From assembly GCA_021464415.1 (NCBI GenBank), contig JAKCWG010000239.1:1-64000 (forward strand): DNA of 64,000 bases. The letters run 5' to 3'. Under the pieces are notes generated by a model that was not told the origin of the DNA, did not search any database, and saw nothing but the letters and a program-made list of their open reading frames with translations. The position numbers and the translations under genes are program-made. This stretch comes from Lonicera japonica. Lineage: Eukaryota > Streptophyta > Magnoliopsida > Dipsacales > Caprifoliaceae. Numbering within the stretch: position 1 is the stretch's first letter; the number at the start of each line of letters is the position of its first letter. Of this stretch, positions 22,741 through 35,609 are shown in pieces.

Positions 22741-23950
22741 CTAAAGGTAAGAATATTAAAAATATAATTATATTCTTTTATTTAAGTCCATGGTAGTGGA
22801 TTATATTTCCTTAAGATTTCTTTTTATTGATTACTTGCTTGTATTAATCGTTTATCTTAATTATTAGTTCCTTTTTAGATCATTTTAAAATCAAATTCAA
22901 AGACCGTTTTATTCTCGAGTTCTTAAAATTGTGGATTTCAACAAACTTCCGTTTCTTTAAGGTATTATCACCTTTGATTTAAATCGACTCCTGCTTATTC
23001 AATATACTAGTTCAATTATTTTAAAGTACAATTTTATACATTTAAGTGTGGAAAAAATGACGACTTAAATTCTAAAATTTCTGTACAAATAAGCGGGACT
23101 AATAAGAACTACCATCTCACTCTCTCCTTTTTTTGGTGCTTACCTTTTCTTAGGGTGATATTATTTAACAACACCCCCCCCCCCCAAAAAAAAATATATA
23201 TATATATTTATCACAAACACCCTCATAAGGTAAATTCATTATCACTAACATACTCATAAGGCCCGCCTAATGAGGGGTGAATGCAGTCACATACACTCAA
23301 CCCACTTAAAAAATTTATTGGTAAGAACTTGCCTAATATCATGCAATGGAGTGCTAGAGTATTTTCAAATAAGGCTCGCCTAATGAGAAATGGGTGCATT
23401 CACATAACCTCAGCTAAATAGGGAAATTGTGTTACTAAGTATTCGCCTAACATCAAGTAATGAAACGAATGTTTGTGATAAATAAAGGAAATGCAAAAAT
23501 GTGTTTTTAGTTATATTTTGAAGGGTATATTTATGACATATTGAGAGAGTATAAATAACATTGCTATTGTCTTATGAGATCGGGTGTATAATACATTTTT
23601 TCTAGGATGCCAGGAAACTTCTAGGTTGATTAAGGAAAAGATGTTGGAATCTCATGGCTAAGGATAAAGTACCTGAATTGATAGATAAAATCGTAGACCT
23701 AGGTGAGATAGGAAATTTAATTGATAAAGGGAATAGAGATGATGATATAGATTATACTAAGGAACAAATAAAATATATTTTTTATTTATTTATTTAAAGA
23801 GTCCAATAATTTATATAATTCAATGCAATAAGAATATTTTTTTTTTTAACTATATAGGAAAAAAAGCCCTCAATTACAATCCTTGAATGAGATGGTATAT
23901 ATCTTAAGTCAACTCTGAATAGACAAAGACATTGCGAGCATTCTTCTTGG
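22741..23950. other. AT-rich intergenic DNA, no gene
   Basis: It contains a C12 then A9 homopolymer at about 23174-23194. Two diverged copies of a ~130-bp segment sharing GCCTAATGAG and CACTAA/CATAA elements lie around 23215-23460. No coding support. Confidence 0.5.
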
Positions 23951-25250
23951 TGTGCACAATTAATACAAATTTGAATCTTAAAGACCAAATCGCGTTTGCT
24001 TTTCACTTATCATTAGTATCTATCTTTTTTTATTATTATTTTTTTTCATAAAGTACTCCTACACCACATCGAATATGGTACTAATCTCTGCTTGTGGATG
24101 AGAGCTTGCCTCTGGCTCAAGGATATTTGTATTTGGAAGAATCAAAAATGAAATCTTTAGGACTTGACTCATTCAACGAGGTTTAATTTAAGGGTTAAAC
24201 GGATGAATTTTTTTATAAAATTTGGTGGAGATAATTTTTATAATAAGTATATCATCTCCACGAAATTTAATCAAAAAATTAAAACCAGAAGTGGCTATAA
24301 TAAAAATTTGATAATTATATTTATTTTCGACCATTAAAATTTTAAATGATCATTTAATTCACTTCTAAATTGAACTTTCTCATGAAAATTTGTGGAGATG
24401 ATATACTTATCGTAGAGATCATCTCCACCAAATTTCATGAAAGAACTTATCCATTTATTTCTTGGACTAGATTTCATTGAACAAAATTAGACTAAAAGAA
24501 CAATAGAGGGGAACCAAGCCCGAGTGTTCATTAGCAAGAATTTCAATCTCCTCGTTTTAAAATTACCCATTGCTTCATCTCTCACATTTTGTTTCTCATA
24601 TCAGGCATAAATAAGTTCGACGATGGTGGCATTTTCGAAGAAAAAGAAAGTGACGCCAAATTATACCATTGTGAAAGAAAATGGTGACATATGATAGAAT
24701 TATAAAATAAATATTAATAAATAAAAATATATTAGGGATAGAAATAAAGAAAAAGGTAGAGAGGAAGTACGATGAGAGAAATTGCAATAATTATAAATAG
24801 ACATAAATATCTAACATAAAAATTAACATATCATATGTGACCACTATTTATTAATTAAAAGAATCATATCATATTTTATTATAACAAATGAGTACTTAAC
24901 ATGTCATTTTTTGTATTTTAGATTTTTATGTCTACATAGAATTAATCAAAAAATTGGTGACACACGATATAATTATATGAAAGGAGAGTTTTACTCTTTA
25001 TTTATCTCTTCCTATTTTTGCCTTTAGTAAATAATGTTATTTGAACAAATTTTCCATTGGTTTATTTTTGTTTTATCAAAAAAAGAATAAAATTAAGGGA
25101 AAAAGCCACTTAGTTTTTAAAGTTACCAAACAGATATTAAAACCTCTGAAATCTAAGTAAATCACTCATTCAAATTTCTCCCTCTAAGTTCTGGCGTAAA
25201 AAAAATAAAGAAGTATAGTAATTAAATGAAACATGTTTATGATTGATGGT
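23951..25250 (+). pseudogene. NLP leader relic with fold-back element (copy of 61.94-63.48 kb)
   Basis: The whole block is paralogous to 61940-63480. At 24540-24680 it carries an NLP-type leader (TACCCATTGCTTCATCTCTC, GGCATAAATAAG) and a start codon at about 24623, followed by unrelated AT-rich sequence instead of exon 1. A further piece (about 24995-25150) resembles NLP promoter DNA. Confidence 0.5.
24195..24460. mobile_element. Fold-back MITE-like element
   Basis: Long inverted arms: AAATTTGGTGGAGAT near the left, ATCTCCACCAAATTTCATGA near the right, with inner arms ATATCATCTCCAC / GTGGAGATGATAT. A diverged copy occupies 62190-62440, so it predates that duplication. Non-coding; the superfamily is not assigned. 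Confidence 0.6.
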
Positions 25251-25499
25251 AATAACTTAACTATTTTTATTTGACTGTTACTTACCTTAAAATTTACTTC
25301 GTTTAAAAAAATAAAAAACCAAATCAAAAAATTTAATTAAAGTTTAGGTCTGAATAATTTAAAAATCAAAACCAAAATAATCTGAGTCCCCTTCATTCAG
25401 GTTTTTCTAACACACTCTTCTTTATCTCAAATTCTCAATAGATGTCTGAATTAGAATTTAAAAAACTATTTTTTAAGAATAGAACTGAAAATGCGTCAC

Positions 25500-25886
25500 G
25501 GTGATTCCTTTGGATCTTTAATTGGTGGTCCTTTTGGACCTTTAAAAAAAATGAAAAAAAAAAAGAGCCCCCCTCAATGGCGCAATTTCTTCAATCCCCG
25601 TAATAATAAAATGGCCCTCAATTTTGAATAGTCAAAATTGTCGGTGTTTTATTTAATTTGCCGCTGCTGAGTGGTGGTCCCTTTGGACCTTTAAAACCAT
25701 TCAGTCTTCTTTTTAAGTCTTAATTAAAGCATATTTTCATTTCCTCTCATCTCTCCTTTTAAAAGGAAAGTTTGCCCACTGCTTCACTTCTCTCTTACAT
25801 TTCGTTTCAAGTCTTTCCTCCACGAAAACATAATAATAATAATAAGCAGGCGGTAATAATTAATAAGTCCGACGACGACGACGACG
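25500..25886 (+). promoter_or_regulatory. Promoter/leader of NLP gene 2
   Basis: It contains GGTGGTCCTTTTGGACCTTT and a second GGTGGTCCCTTTGGACCTTT (about 25525 and 25673), the motif found once in the other copies. The leader CCCACTGCTTCACTTCTCTC follows, and a GAC repeat leads into two adjacent ATGs (25887, 25890). Confidence 0.55.
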
Positions 25887-28800
25887 ATGATGGAAGTTCC
25901 AAACTATACAATTGGCGAATTCCTTAGAGAAATGGGTCGACCTTTGCAATACAGGGAGCCGACAACTATAAACAATTTCTGGGTTTTCTGGAGCCAAGAA
26001 GAAGGACAAGGACAAGATTGGCCTCCCCATCCTCAAAGTACTGATGTAGTCTCATCATCATCATGTAATTAACTTCTACTTTAACCCTGCCAATCCTATT
26101 ACTTTCCTCCAGTTATGCAATTAAATTAATACACACTTTGCAAACCATTTTTCTTAAGGCTTTTTAGGATCCGGTCCCCGGTATAGAAATTTTGAAAGAT
26201 GCAGCGGCCTATGGCAAATACAGTATATGTGCATTTACAATCTTTAAAATTTCCATCTTAAGGTCCAAATCATGAGGAAGGACTCGTTTGGTTGGAATTT
26301 TTAACTTAAAATTTAAAATTTATTTTAAAGCTGAGTTTGGAAAGGAAAGTTTTTAAATTTGATGCATTTGATACAAAAAAGTTAAACTCATAAAAAAAAA
26401 TTCATAAAATAGTCGCAATGAATTTTATTTTAGAGATCTCCATGAATAAGTTTTAAATATAAATATTTTAAATGATTTCGATTTTTGGATTTAAAGTTAC
26501 AGTGATTTAAATTTTTTTAAAATTTTATGAGAATGAAAATAAAGTGAATTTAGTTTTGGGATGCGTGAAATGATACTTTAAAAAACAAGTATCAAATAAC
26601 ACATTTTAAAAAAAAATTTAAAATTTAAAAAGTGTTTTTAAATGCTCAACCAAACGGAACTCTTTTTATTTTTATTTTCCTACATTCTTTTGTTGGTTTC
26701 ATGTTTTTTAATATCAAATTATGTATCAAATTTTTATTTATTTATGTGTGATAATTAAATTACAGGTGGTGATCTAGGTTCAGTTACTGAAACACTTATC
26801 AACAATAATTGCGGGAATGTTCAACAGTACTTAAAACATATACTTTACAACGCTGAAAACACTAGTTGGGCTAATGTTGCTCTAATTCAATTTTGGACTC
26901 CCACCACTGCTACTAGTATGATTGGGGGGTGCTGTGTGGTTAAAACATCAAATCAACCTTTTGCTCTTTACGGAATTGAGAGAAGACTTTGTGAGTACCG
27001 GAAGTATTGTACGAGCCTTGAATTTCATATCTTCCAAGACGAAGAAAAAGAATATGAAGATAACTTTGGTTGTATAATTGGGCGAGTCTTCAGGGAGAAA
27101 GAAGCAGAATTCATTAAACACGATCTGCCGGGTGATTTTGCTCACAAATGCGGTATGCGGAGGTCTTTCTTTCTGCCCATCTTCAAACCTTCCGGCTGGT
27201 GCTGTTCTGGTGTACTTGAGATTTCAGTTACTTCCGAAAGTAGTTTCTTTGATTTTGGTCCATACGAACTAGCCAAAGCTGTAGTTAAGGTTCGTGCTTC
27301 CTTACTTCCCCCTATTTTCCAACAGTGAAAGAAAAAAACTTCCTTCTTTTCAAATTAAGAGTCCACTTTTCATTTTTCAAATGAAAGAAGAGAAGTAGAC
27401 TTGTTAATTTGGGAGGAGAGACTCTTGTTAATTGCACAACTTGAAATCAAGTTACATGGATTATTAATGTAGTAATAAATATTATTGTTGCAAAAGCACT
27501 GTGCCATTTTCATCTTTGCTTCTAGGGAATATTGTCTTCCATTTCAAAGTGATTTCAAGAGTACTCTGTCAAAATTTCTCTAAGTCAGCACCTTCCTTGC
27601 AGGAAGCGAACTGTATGAAACCCTCCCTTTTCAAGTTGCAAGTAAGTTACATGACCTCTCTTCTTTTTCTTCCTCTTCTTCTTCCAAATATGTATATTGT
27701 ATTGATCTTTTAAGCGATATCTTATCTTGAAATTACTTGCATACTTGTTCTACAGGAAAGTACAGAAATAGAAGAGATCAATAAGGCGTTGCAAGGGGTG
27801 TGTATGACACTCCAGTTACCCCTTGCTCAGATCTGGATTCCATGCTGTACTAGCACTGCAATGGCCTATGTTGATAGCCCGGGCGAGCGCTGCCATTTCC
27901 CTTATTTAAGCTGCAGCAATACATTTTCATTATCAATAAATGCTGATGTATTTGGCCATTATAATATGATAAAAGACTTCAACTATAAGGGCAAGGATCG
28001 TGATTTTAGGAAGGGTAAGGGTATTGTTGGTAAGGCACTTTTATACCGTGAGCCTTGCTTCTGCAGTGATGTTACCCGACTCCCCAGGGCTAAGTACTCC
28101 TATTCCCTTAATGCATACATGCTTGGGTTAACTGGCTGTTGTGCAATTTGGCTGCACAGTACTCGCACTAAGAATCATGATTATGTGCTAGAGTTTTTTC
28201 TTCCCCCTCTGAAGACAGCCTTTGGAGATACAGAGAGATACTTGGAGTTGCTATTCGCAACAGTGGTCAGGCAACTACCAGGTTTTAAAATTCCTGTGAA
28301 TGTTGATGAATCTTCTAGTGTTAAACTCGTAACCGAATCCTATGTAAAGGAAAAGGAAACGGTGCAGAACAAAGTGGTAGGTGAAACTGCTATATGTAAT
28401 GTATCAAATATTCTTGGTTTGGAACAAAACGGCATAGTTGTTTGTCATTCAGAGAAAACCACGGGAGAGGAATTGTTTGTTGAAGCTGCTACGAATGATG
28501 AAATAACCATAAGGCTTCCACCCATGCCTGAATCCTTGCGAAATGAAAATGAAGTGGTGCAGCAGCTATCAGATGACGAGCCAACCATGGAAGAAGCTGT
28601 TAGAAAGAATGAATTGAATATTGGGATCGTAAAGCAGACCAATACGGCAGTTACGTCTTCAGAGAGAATATTCAGCAGAGCAGAGGCATCAGAGAGAGAA
28701 TATAGAACAACTGACATTACATTAAGTCGCGAGGATCTCACAAAACATTTTGGAAAGAAACTTGACGATGCTGCAAAGATACTTAATGGTAAGTAGGTAC

Positions 28801-29445
28801 TTTAAGCACATTAAAGTCGTTTCATATTTATTTTCAACTTGTATACCTTTTTCTTCTTACATTACTCGATGAGATCTTGCCTGTTTTCCTAATTTCACCT
28901 GCAGTACAGTACGTGTTAGCCACTGAAAAGAGTTTTCTTCGATGGATTCTTCTTTTGTTGCAGTTAGTAGATCTACAATGAAGCGTGCGTGCAGACTTCA
29001 TAAAATCAACAAGTGGCCACTTCAGAAGAGAAAGAAGGTTAATGCCCTTCGTGTTCGCAGTGGCAATGAAGGAATTGAAGGAACTTACAAGGGTGACTCC
29101 TTGTGTTCGGACCAATCTCCTACACCCGCCACAGCAGGTATTTCTCACAAAACAAGTAATTCTAGACAAGAGCGAGATGTGGGAACCGTGACCGTAAAGG
29201 CAACACATGGAGGTGATACTATTCGGTTTGACCTCCCATTTTTATCAAGAAAGACAGATTTAGTGGAGAAGGTGACAACAAGGCTTCGGTTGAATGAAGG
29301 ATCTTTTCATATCAAGTACCAGGATGAAGATAATGACTGGATTTTAATTGCCTGTGATGAGGACCTGGAGCACTGTTTTGGTATTTGGATGGGAAATAGA
29401 AAAATCAAAATGTTGGTTCAGCCAATTACCAATCAAGCACCTTGA
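25887..29445 (+). CDS. NLP gene 2: intact NIN-like protein with altered RWP-RK
   Basis: Five exons: 25887-26064, 26766-27289, 27603-27641, 27756-28788, 28964-29445. All junctions are GT-AG, phases agree (1,0,0,1), and the total is 751 codons plus TGA. NLPs are nuclear transcription factors of the plant nitrate response. Residues 60-234 form the first GAF-like half (NVALIQFW, VVKTSNQPFALYGIE, FLPIFKPSGWCCSGVLEI). Residues 248 to about 410 form the second (LPLAQIWIPCC, GIVGKALLY, LTGCCAIWLHST, YVLEFFLPP). RWP-RK spans about 561-616, split by intron 4 (TTDITLSREDLTKHFGKKL, then RSTMKRACRLHKINKWPLQK). The signature reads KWPLQK instead of RWPxRK. PB1 is about 665-748 with the basic (VTVKATHG) and acidic (YQDEDND...CDEDLE) faces. 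Exon 1 starts at the first of two in-frame ATGs. This is the reference copy for the array. DNA binding may be weakened; that is inference. Confidence 0.9.
26284..26659. mobile_element. MITE in intron 1 of NLP gene 2
   Basis: The insert is AT-rich with inverted ends CTCGTTTGGTTGGAATT at the left and CTCAACCAAACGGAAC at the right. It is absent from intron 1 of gene 3 (about 40290-40310). The target duplication is unclear (GACTC/AACTC). The TCGTTTGGT end resembles the element in the gene 1 promoter. Confidence 0.6.
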
Positions 29446-30974
29446 ATCTGTCTGGTTGCACCATTCATTGGGTACTCAGTTTGAGTGAGTTTTGTTTGTT
29501 ATACAATTTGGACCTAAATGATTCTAAGTTATATATGCGGTATTGGCTCCAGCTTTCAACTTGGTTTCAAGTAGATATGGATCAAGGTGCTGTGCTTGGA
29601 TTACTAATGGGTTTACCAGTGCATGCAGTTAGAGCGTTTAACGCCAGTAGCTACTAAGTGCAGAGCTGAAAGCTGTGCAAAACAACCTTAAGAGCTGCAA
29701 CGGTAAAAGTTCTTTTACATTTAAAACACCGTAAGTAATGGCTTCAAACACAGCTGGATTATTGAGAATGCTTCGTACCCACAAAAAATAAATAAATGAG
29801 CAGACGCTTCTTAAAATAATTGAGAATGCTTTGTACAAAAAATTCAAGAAAGCTAAAACCAATATCAATCTGAGCTTTGTACGAAAAATAAATAAATTAA
29901 GTACCAATTTTAGTGTGCAGTGTGCAGAGTACTGGTAAAATGTTCAAGGCAGGGAAACAAAACTCTTCCAAAGGAGCCACGGGAGAAAGTTTTTAACCAT
30001 TGCCTTACAGTAAGTAAAAACAGTATTTCAGAACACTAGATACATAATTTTTTCACATTTGATATACCCATCTGGCGGTGGTAGGTATAAATTGTTTACA
30101 GTACGATAAAAAAATTATGTTTGTCTAACATAGATGAGAAATTTATTCTCCCAGCAACTGCAAATAATAAATTCAGCATGATAAAAATCGACCTCCCCAT
30201 TAGGTGGACGGAATGTTAATTCAACAGCATCCTATGCTAGTACAAAGAACATACATAAATTTGCTTGAGCTTCACTTCCTCAAAAAGCTTTTAGCATAAT
30301 AACTTAAAACAAATGGCAGCCGGAGCCAAGTACCCCTCTTCAAAAGGCTGCAACTCTTTAATTTAAGAGCACTCCAATAATCACGCAACATAGAATAAGC
30401 ATTCAAAATCAATAGAGCAACCATCATAATACAACTTGCAAAAGATGAGCCCAAGAAGGTGCTTCATTTTTTATTTTTTAAAAAAAAGAAGGTCGAAGTG
30501 TCCCCCCTTAATTACAAACAATGAAAACCCAACTTGATGGTTTGGAAGGTAACACTAGTCGATCATAACTAAACTCCTTGGAGAATTTCGATATATATCC
30601 CCAATATATATATACACATACGCGTATTTGTGAATTAATAATAAATCATATGCACGGCTAGAGAGAGATTGTGTGGGTGTGCAGGGGGGACTAAAGTGTC
30701 ATCCGAGACTAGGGATTTGCATTCCTGTGGTGTGAATTTATATTCGAGTTTGTCACACTGGGAGACAATTATACGTTCTTCGAACATCCTGTTACTGTTA
30801 ATATACATTTGTTCATTTTAGAGCATTCGGCATGCTGACTAGGTATCACAATTTTGCTGAAGTAAACAGATACGTGATGCATGAGATAATTTAAGTTCAC
30901 CATTGGCCCCACCAATTTTCTCCAAGTAAAATTTTCAGCATACTGAAAGAACCCCATGGACCATTGATTACTTA
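29446..30974. other. 3' flank of NLP gene 2
   Basis: No gene. It is paralogous to the flank of gene 1 (6195-6810, and 8100-8160 near its end) and to 15440-17450. It includes the 3' UTR-like CAATCAAGCACC...TGTACTCAG block shared by the three readable genes. Confidence 0.55.
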
Positions 30975-31125
30975 TTTATTTATTAAAAAAAATTAAGGGA
31001 GGTCTGAGTTTCTCCCTTAATCCTACAAATAAAGAAAAACCCTCCCCTCCCACCCCATGAGTCGAACCATTGACCTGAAGGTAAGGGTGGAAGTTGCCTA
31101 CCACTAGGCCAATCCCTCTCCTCAA
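30975..31125 (-). mobile_element. tRNA-derived SINE
   Basis: On the - strand it reads GGGATTGGCCTAGTGGTAGG (box A, TGGCCTAGTGG) and, about 50 bp on, GGTTCGACTC (box B). It ends in an A/T-rich tail (at about 30975-31000). The target duplication is GATTACTTA (30966-30974, 31126-31134). The paralogous flank after gene 1 near 8150 lacks it. Confidence 0.85.
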
Positions 31126-31609
31126 GATTACTTAAATCTACACGAGTAGATGATTTTACACCAACATCAAGGTAGCAATGGTCACAAGCCTCGATCTCAA
31201 TCCAACAATGTCATAAAGGGAGTGAAGGGGCCACTAACTTGCATCCCCATTGTCCCAGTTTTCATAAAAGTCAGAACAGGGATACGCATACATATACGAA
31301 TTTGTAAGAGCTGGAGTAGATTGAAGAAGGCCCATGTTGCTATATCTATTGAGCTAGATTAAGTATATCCCCTACAAAGTGAATTCATTCTGAAACTATA
31401 GAACTTTGTAACACAAAAATATGGCAGAAAATGGTGTGACGCTCATAACCATTTTAATGTCAAACCAAGCAACCATAATGCACAAGCAGGCAACTAAACA
31501 TGGGAAATTTTATAACTGCTTGTTATGCTGCTGGGAGATTCTGTCAAAAATACTCCAACAAAGATCACATAAAGGAAATTTTGATGATAAACATAATAGT
31601 TACCATCAC

Positions 31610-32000
31610 TCCATCAGTATGGATCACAACGGTGAAAATTAACACAAGATAGATCCAAGAAAAAATCAAGAAAATGGCGAATGTGGTCAAAATAGAAGGC
31701 CTGCATCAACAATTCATTAATATTTTACTGTCCTTGCATCACATTATAAAATTATATAAATCATACTTGCTTTCTTCAGTACTTTGAAACACAATCTCAC
31801 AGGTGGCTGAGCATTTTGGAAACAGTGATACTGTTTTGCTAAAGTTCAACTGCTCCTCTCAAGACAAATCAGAAACGATTCCAACTCCCTCAAAACTTTT
31901 ACACTCTTTAAGAAATATTCAACCACATTGAGCTCATCCTCGTCCCCAGTGAATTCTTCAATCTTAACGTTGTCAAGATGGGATTACAGACACTGAGGCT
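31610..32000 (-). pseudogene. Second F-box/FBD pseudogene, 3' part
   Basis: It is paralogous to 8335-8715 base for base over long stretches (GAGCATTTTGGAAACA, TCAACTGCTCCTCTCAAGAC). On the - strand KVLRELE and the CSATCEIV-equivalent region of the FBD domain are visible but frameshifted. It is cut at 32000 by copia-2, and its continuation lies at 35785-35920. Confidence 0.7.
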
Positions 32001-32175
32001 TGTGAGAATACAAGAGATTGTGAGAAGAATTATTATTGATTATTGAGAAAAAGGAGTACATCTATATATACAAGAAAGAGACCCTAAAAATAAGGATATT
32101 TCCTTCTAATAAGGATTTCCTAATTATCTTCTAAATATACACATTCTATAAATAAAATATATACAAATTTTAACA
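32001..32175 (-). repeat. Copia-2 LTR (3' LTR of the - strand element)
   Basis: 175 bp, TGTGAGAATA...TTAACA on the + strand, next to CCGCCCCTCAAGCTGG, the complement of the polypurine tract. Confidence 0.9.
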
Positions 32176-32236
32176 CCGCCCCTCAAGCTGGAGCGTACAA
32201 GTTGTATGATCCAAGCTTGTTACAAATATAATTGAC

Positions 32237-33350
32237 TCAAGGTCCACCGAGAGACTTAGTAAAGATATCAACTAGTTGATCATTCGATTTCACGTAGCTA
32301 GTAGCGATCTTTCCTGAAAGAATTTTTTCTCTAATAAAGTGACAATCAATCTCGATATGTTTAGTCCTTTCGTGAAAGATCGAATTTGACGCAATGTGGA
32401 GAGCTTCTTGGTATCGAATATCAACTTCATTTGTTGAATCTTCGTGAACTTCAGCTCCTAGAGTAATTGTTTCATCCATATGAGCTCACACGTCGCTTTT
32501 GCCATGGCTCGATATTCTGCTTCGGCGGTGGACAAGGAAACAATTGGTTGTTTCTTGCTCTTCCATAAGACCAGATTTCCTCCAACGAAGATACAATACC
32601 CATTAGTCGAATGTCTATCATATAGGCAACTTGCCCAATCAGCATCATAATAGCCAACAATCTCAGTGTGGCCTCTACTCTGATACAGAGGCCTTTTCCT
32701 AGTGCCTTCTTTATGTATTTCAAAATATGAATAGCTGCCTCCTAATTACTATCACACGAAGCACTTAGGAACTGGCTAAGTACACTCATCGAGAACGCTA
32801 TGTCAGAACGTGTCACGGTGAGGTAATTGAGTTTCCCAACAAGTGTCTGGTACTTACTAGGGTCTGATAATGGTTCCCCCAGATTAGGTAGGAGTTTGTC
32901 GTTTGGATCAATCAGAGTCTCTACGAGTTTGCAATTTGTCATGCCAGTTTTTTCTAAGATATCTAAGGCATACTTCCGCTGGGAGATGATGATACCCCGT
33001 CGAGATTGAGCAACTTCTATTCTCAGAAAGTATTTTAGTTTCCCTAAATCTTTCATCTGAAAGTGGTGAAATAAATGTTGCTTGAGTTTTTGTATGCCCT
33101 CTTAATTATTTCCCGTAATTACAATATCGCCCACATAAACAACCAAATAGATGCATCTGTCAGGAGATGAATGGGAGTAAACGACGGAGTGATCAACCTC
33201 ACTATGAGTCATACCAAATTGACAAACAACCGAACTAAAACGTCCAAACCAAGCCCGAGGGGACTGCTTTAGTCTATAAAGAGAGCGACATAAGCGGCAC
33301 ACCAGATTAGACTCCCTCTGAACAATAAATCCAGGAGGTTTCTCCATATA
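32237..33350 (-). pseudogene. Copia-2 reverse transcriptase/RNase H remnant
   Basis: RT motifs RSLYRLKQSPRAWF and VVYVGDIVI (33350-33100) continue with KDLGKLKYFL and PDIAF-like PS segments (33056-32742). RNase H ([35 protein letters not shown]) runs to 32237. The catalytic YVDD is YVGD, and stops and frameshifts separate the blocks, so it is inactive. Confidence 0.85.
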
Positions 33351-33749
33351 TACCTCTTCCTATAATTCACCACGAAGAAAAGCGACTCCTATAATTCACC
33401 ATAGCCTGGCCCTAGCTTAAATCAGAAAAAGCGGCTCCTACATTTTTAGGTATAGAAACAAGCGACAAAGATGACACAAAGGCAGTATATTGTGGAGATA
33501 AACGATGATAACTCACAAAATTATAAATGGGATGAGGGTTACGAGTAGAAAGAATACCTTTGTGTTCGGTAATGGGAAGATCCAGGCCAGGACCCAAAAT
33601 CGGAGGCGTAACCGGAATAGGTGATGAGGCCGCTGGATCCAGTGATGGGGTGATTGGATCGGATATAGTCTAGTGGTAGGCTTGGTGGTGGGGTTCTCAA
33701 CAGATATAGGTCGAGGTCGGCGATGTTAGGTAAGTAGAGGAGGTGGCAA

Positions 33750-35040
33750 GTTTACAGTAGGGGCCATAAGGTCAGGAGAGCACACAACTTATGGAATAGG
33801 ACTAGCGTCTGATATGGGGGACCCACTAATATTAAAAGGACATGCTGCACTTTGTGAAGAGGGAAGGAAGGGAGTTGTCTCAAAGAAAGTGACGGCTGTG
33901 GAAACAAAGTATCATTTAAGGTTCGGGAAAAAACAACAATAACTCTTTTGTAAGTGAGAATACCCCAAAAAGATACATTTGAGAGATTGGGCATGTAATT
34001 TATCTTTCTTATGAGTGAGGTCATAAACAAAACAAGTACAGATAAAGACACGAGGGTGGACAGGATAGAGAGGCTGAGTAGGAAATAACAGAGAATGAGG
34101 TACCTGATTTTCTAAATCTAAGGATGGCATCCTATTAATTAAATAGCAAGCGGTGAGAACTACGTCTCCCAAAAAACGTTGTAGAACATGATTATGAATA
34201 AAGAGAGTACGAGCAGTTTCAATCAAATGTCTATTTTTTTGTTCAGCTACTCAATTTTGTTGAGGATTATGAGCACAAGAAGATTGGTGAAGTATGTCTT
34301 AAGAAGTCAAAGGATTTGGAAGGGGGTAGAAAAATATTCTCATGCATTGATAGTGCTGAAAGTACGAATATTGGTGCCAAATTGGGTTTTAATTTTTGAG
34401 CAAAATGTTTGAAAGTGACAAAATATTGAAAACCCAAAGTTGTCTTGACACGACTAGGACCCCATACATTATAATGAACTAGAGAAAAAGGTGAATTTGC
34501 TTGTTTATTAACGCGATTGGGAAAAGAACTACGAACGTGTTTTCCTAACTGACAAGGCTCGCACTCTAAAGATGACATACGAGAAAAACTTGGCACCATC
34601 TTTTGTAGTTTTTGTAGGTTAGGATGGCCTAAACACTGGTGAAGAAATGTAGGTGGATCACTAGTAACACAGGCTACAGGGCTGGTGGTGGGGTGTGGTA
34701 GTATAGACCACGGTAATCATGTCCTACTCCAATTAAGTTCCCAGTATTCTGCTCTTGCACAAGAATCGAATTGGCTATAAAGGTAACGGAATATGGCAAG
34801 GATTGGGTTAATTTGCTAACTGAAATCAAATTGAAAGGACATCCAATTACAAAAAAAACAAAATTTAAAGACAAGGTACGCAAGGGTTCGGCTTGTCCAA
34901 TGTTTTTAACTTTTGTTTGAGAACCATCGGCTAAGGTAATAATAGACAATGAATCAGAATAAGTAATAGAAGAGAACAAATTCTTGTTACCAAACATATG
35001 ATTAAAAGCACTAGAATCAAGAACCCAAGATCCAAGAGAT
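33750..35040 (-). pseudogene. Copia-2 gag-pre-integrase and integrase remnant
   Basis: Gag-pre-integrase segments (SIITLADGSQTKVKNIGQ, NLISVSKLTQSL; about 34997-34674) are followed by integrase pieces: CEPCQLGKHVRSSFPNR (34599-34267), then ARTLFIHNHVLQRFLGDVVL...YLINRMPS (34226-33912). Several stops interrupt them. Confidence 0.8.
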
Positions 35041-35609
35041 GATGATTGAGAGATGCAGGCAATTATAGGGTTACTAGTTTGATTTACATAAGCACCAGAG
35101 ATGGATTGCTTATTCTTTTGGAATTGCAGGAACTCAGCGTATTTAATGGCAGTTATTGAAAGCGTAAGGATTGATTATTCGCTTGGAGTACCCATTCGAG
35201 TCTTGCAATATAACCCAAAACAGTACCAAACTAATGCTAGGAATATACTAGAAATATGCTATAACACATATTTTATAGAGATGATATGGAAAAAAAATGG
35301 ATTTAGGAAGTGAATAGTGTTGGTGAACAGTACTAATGAATAGTGCTTGTGAACAGTAACTCAGTGAACAATTTTTTTTTTCTCAGCGGCTATGGTTTAC
35401 ACGCTGGAATAGAAACACAATGGCTAGGGTTTACACGCTGGGATAGAAACACAGCGGCAATGACTAGAGTTTACACGCTGGAATAGAAACATAACATCTA
35501 GGGTTTAGTTACTAGGTGATGGGCGATAAGGGTTTTTGTAATTGCTACAATGAAGACACAGCAAACACGAGATTGGAGTAGGATTTTTCTCACAAATCCT
35601 CTAATACCA

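Noticed and set aside
31030..31125. tRNA gene on the - strand
   Set aside because: Boxes A and B are present but no cloverleaf, and a tail plus target duplication show a SINE.
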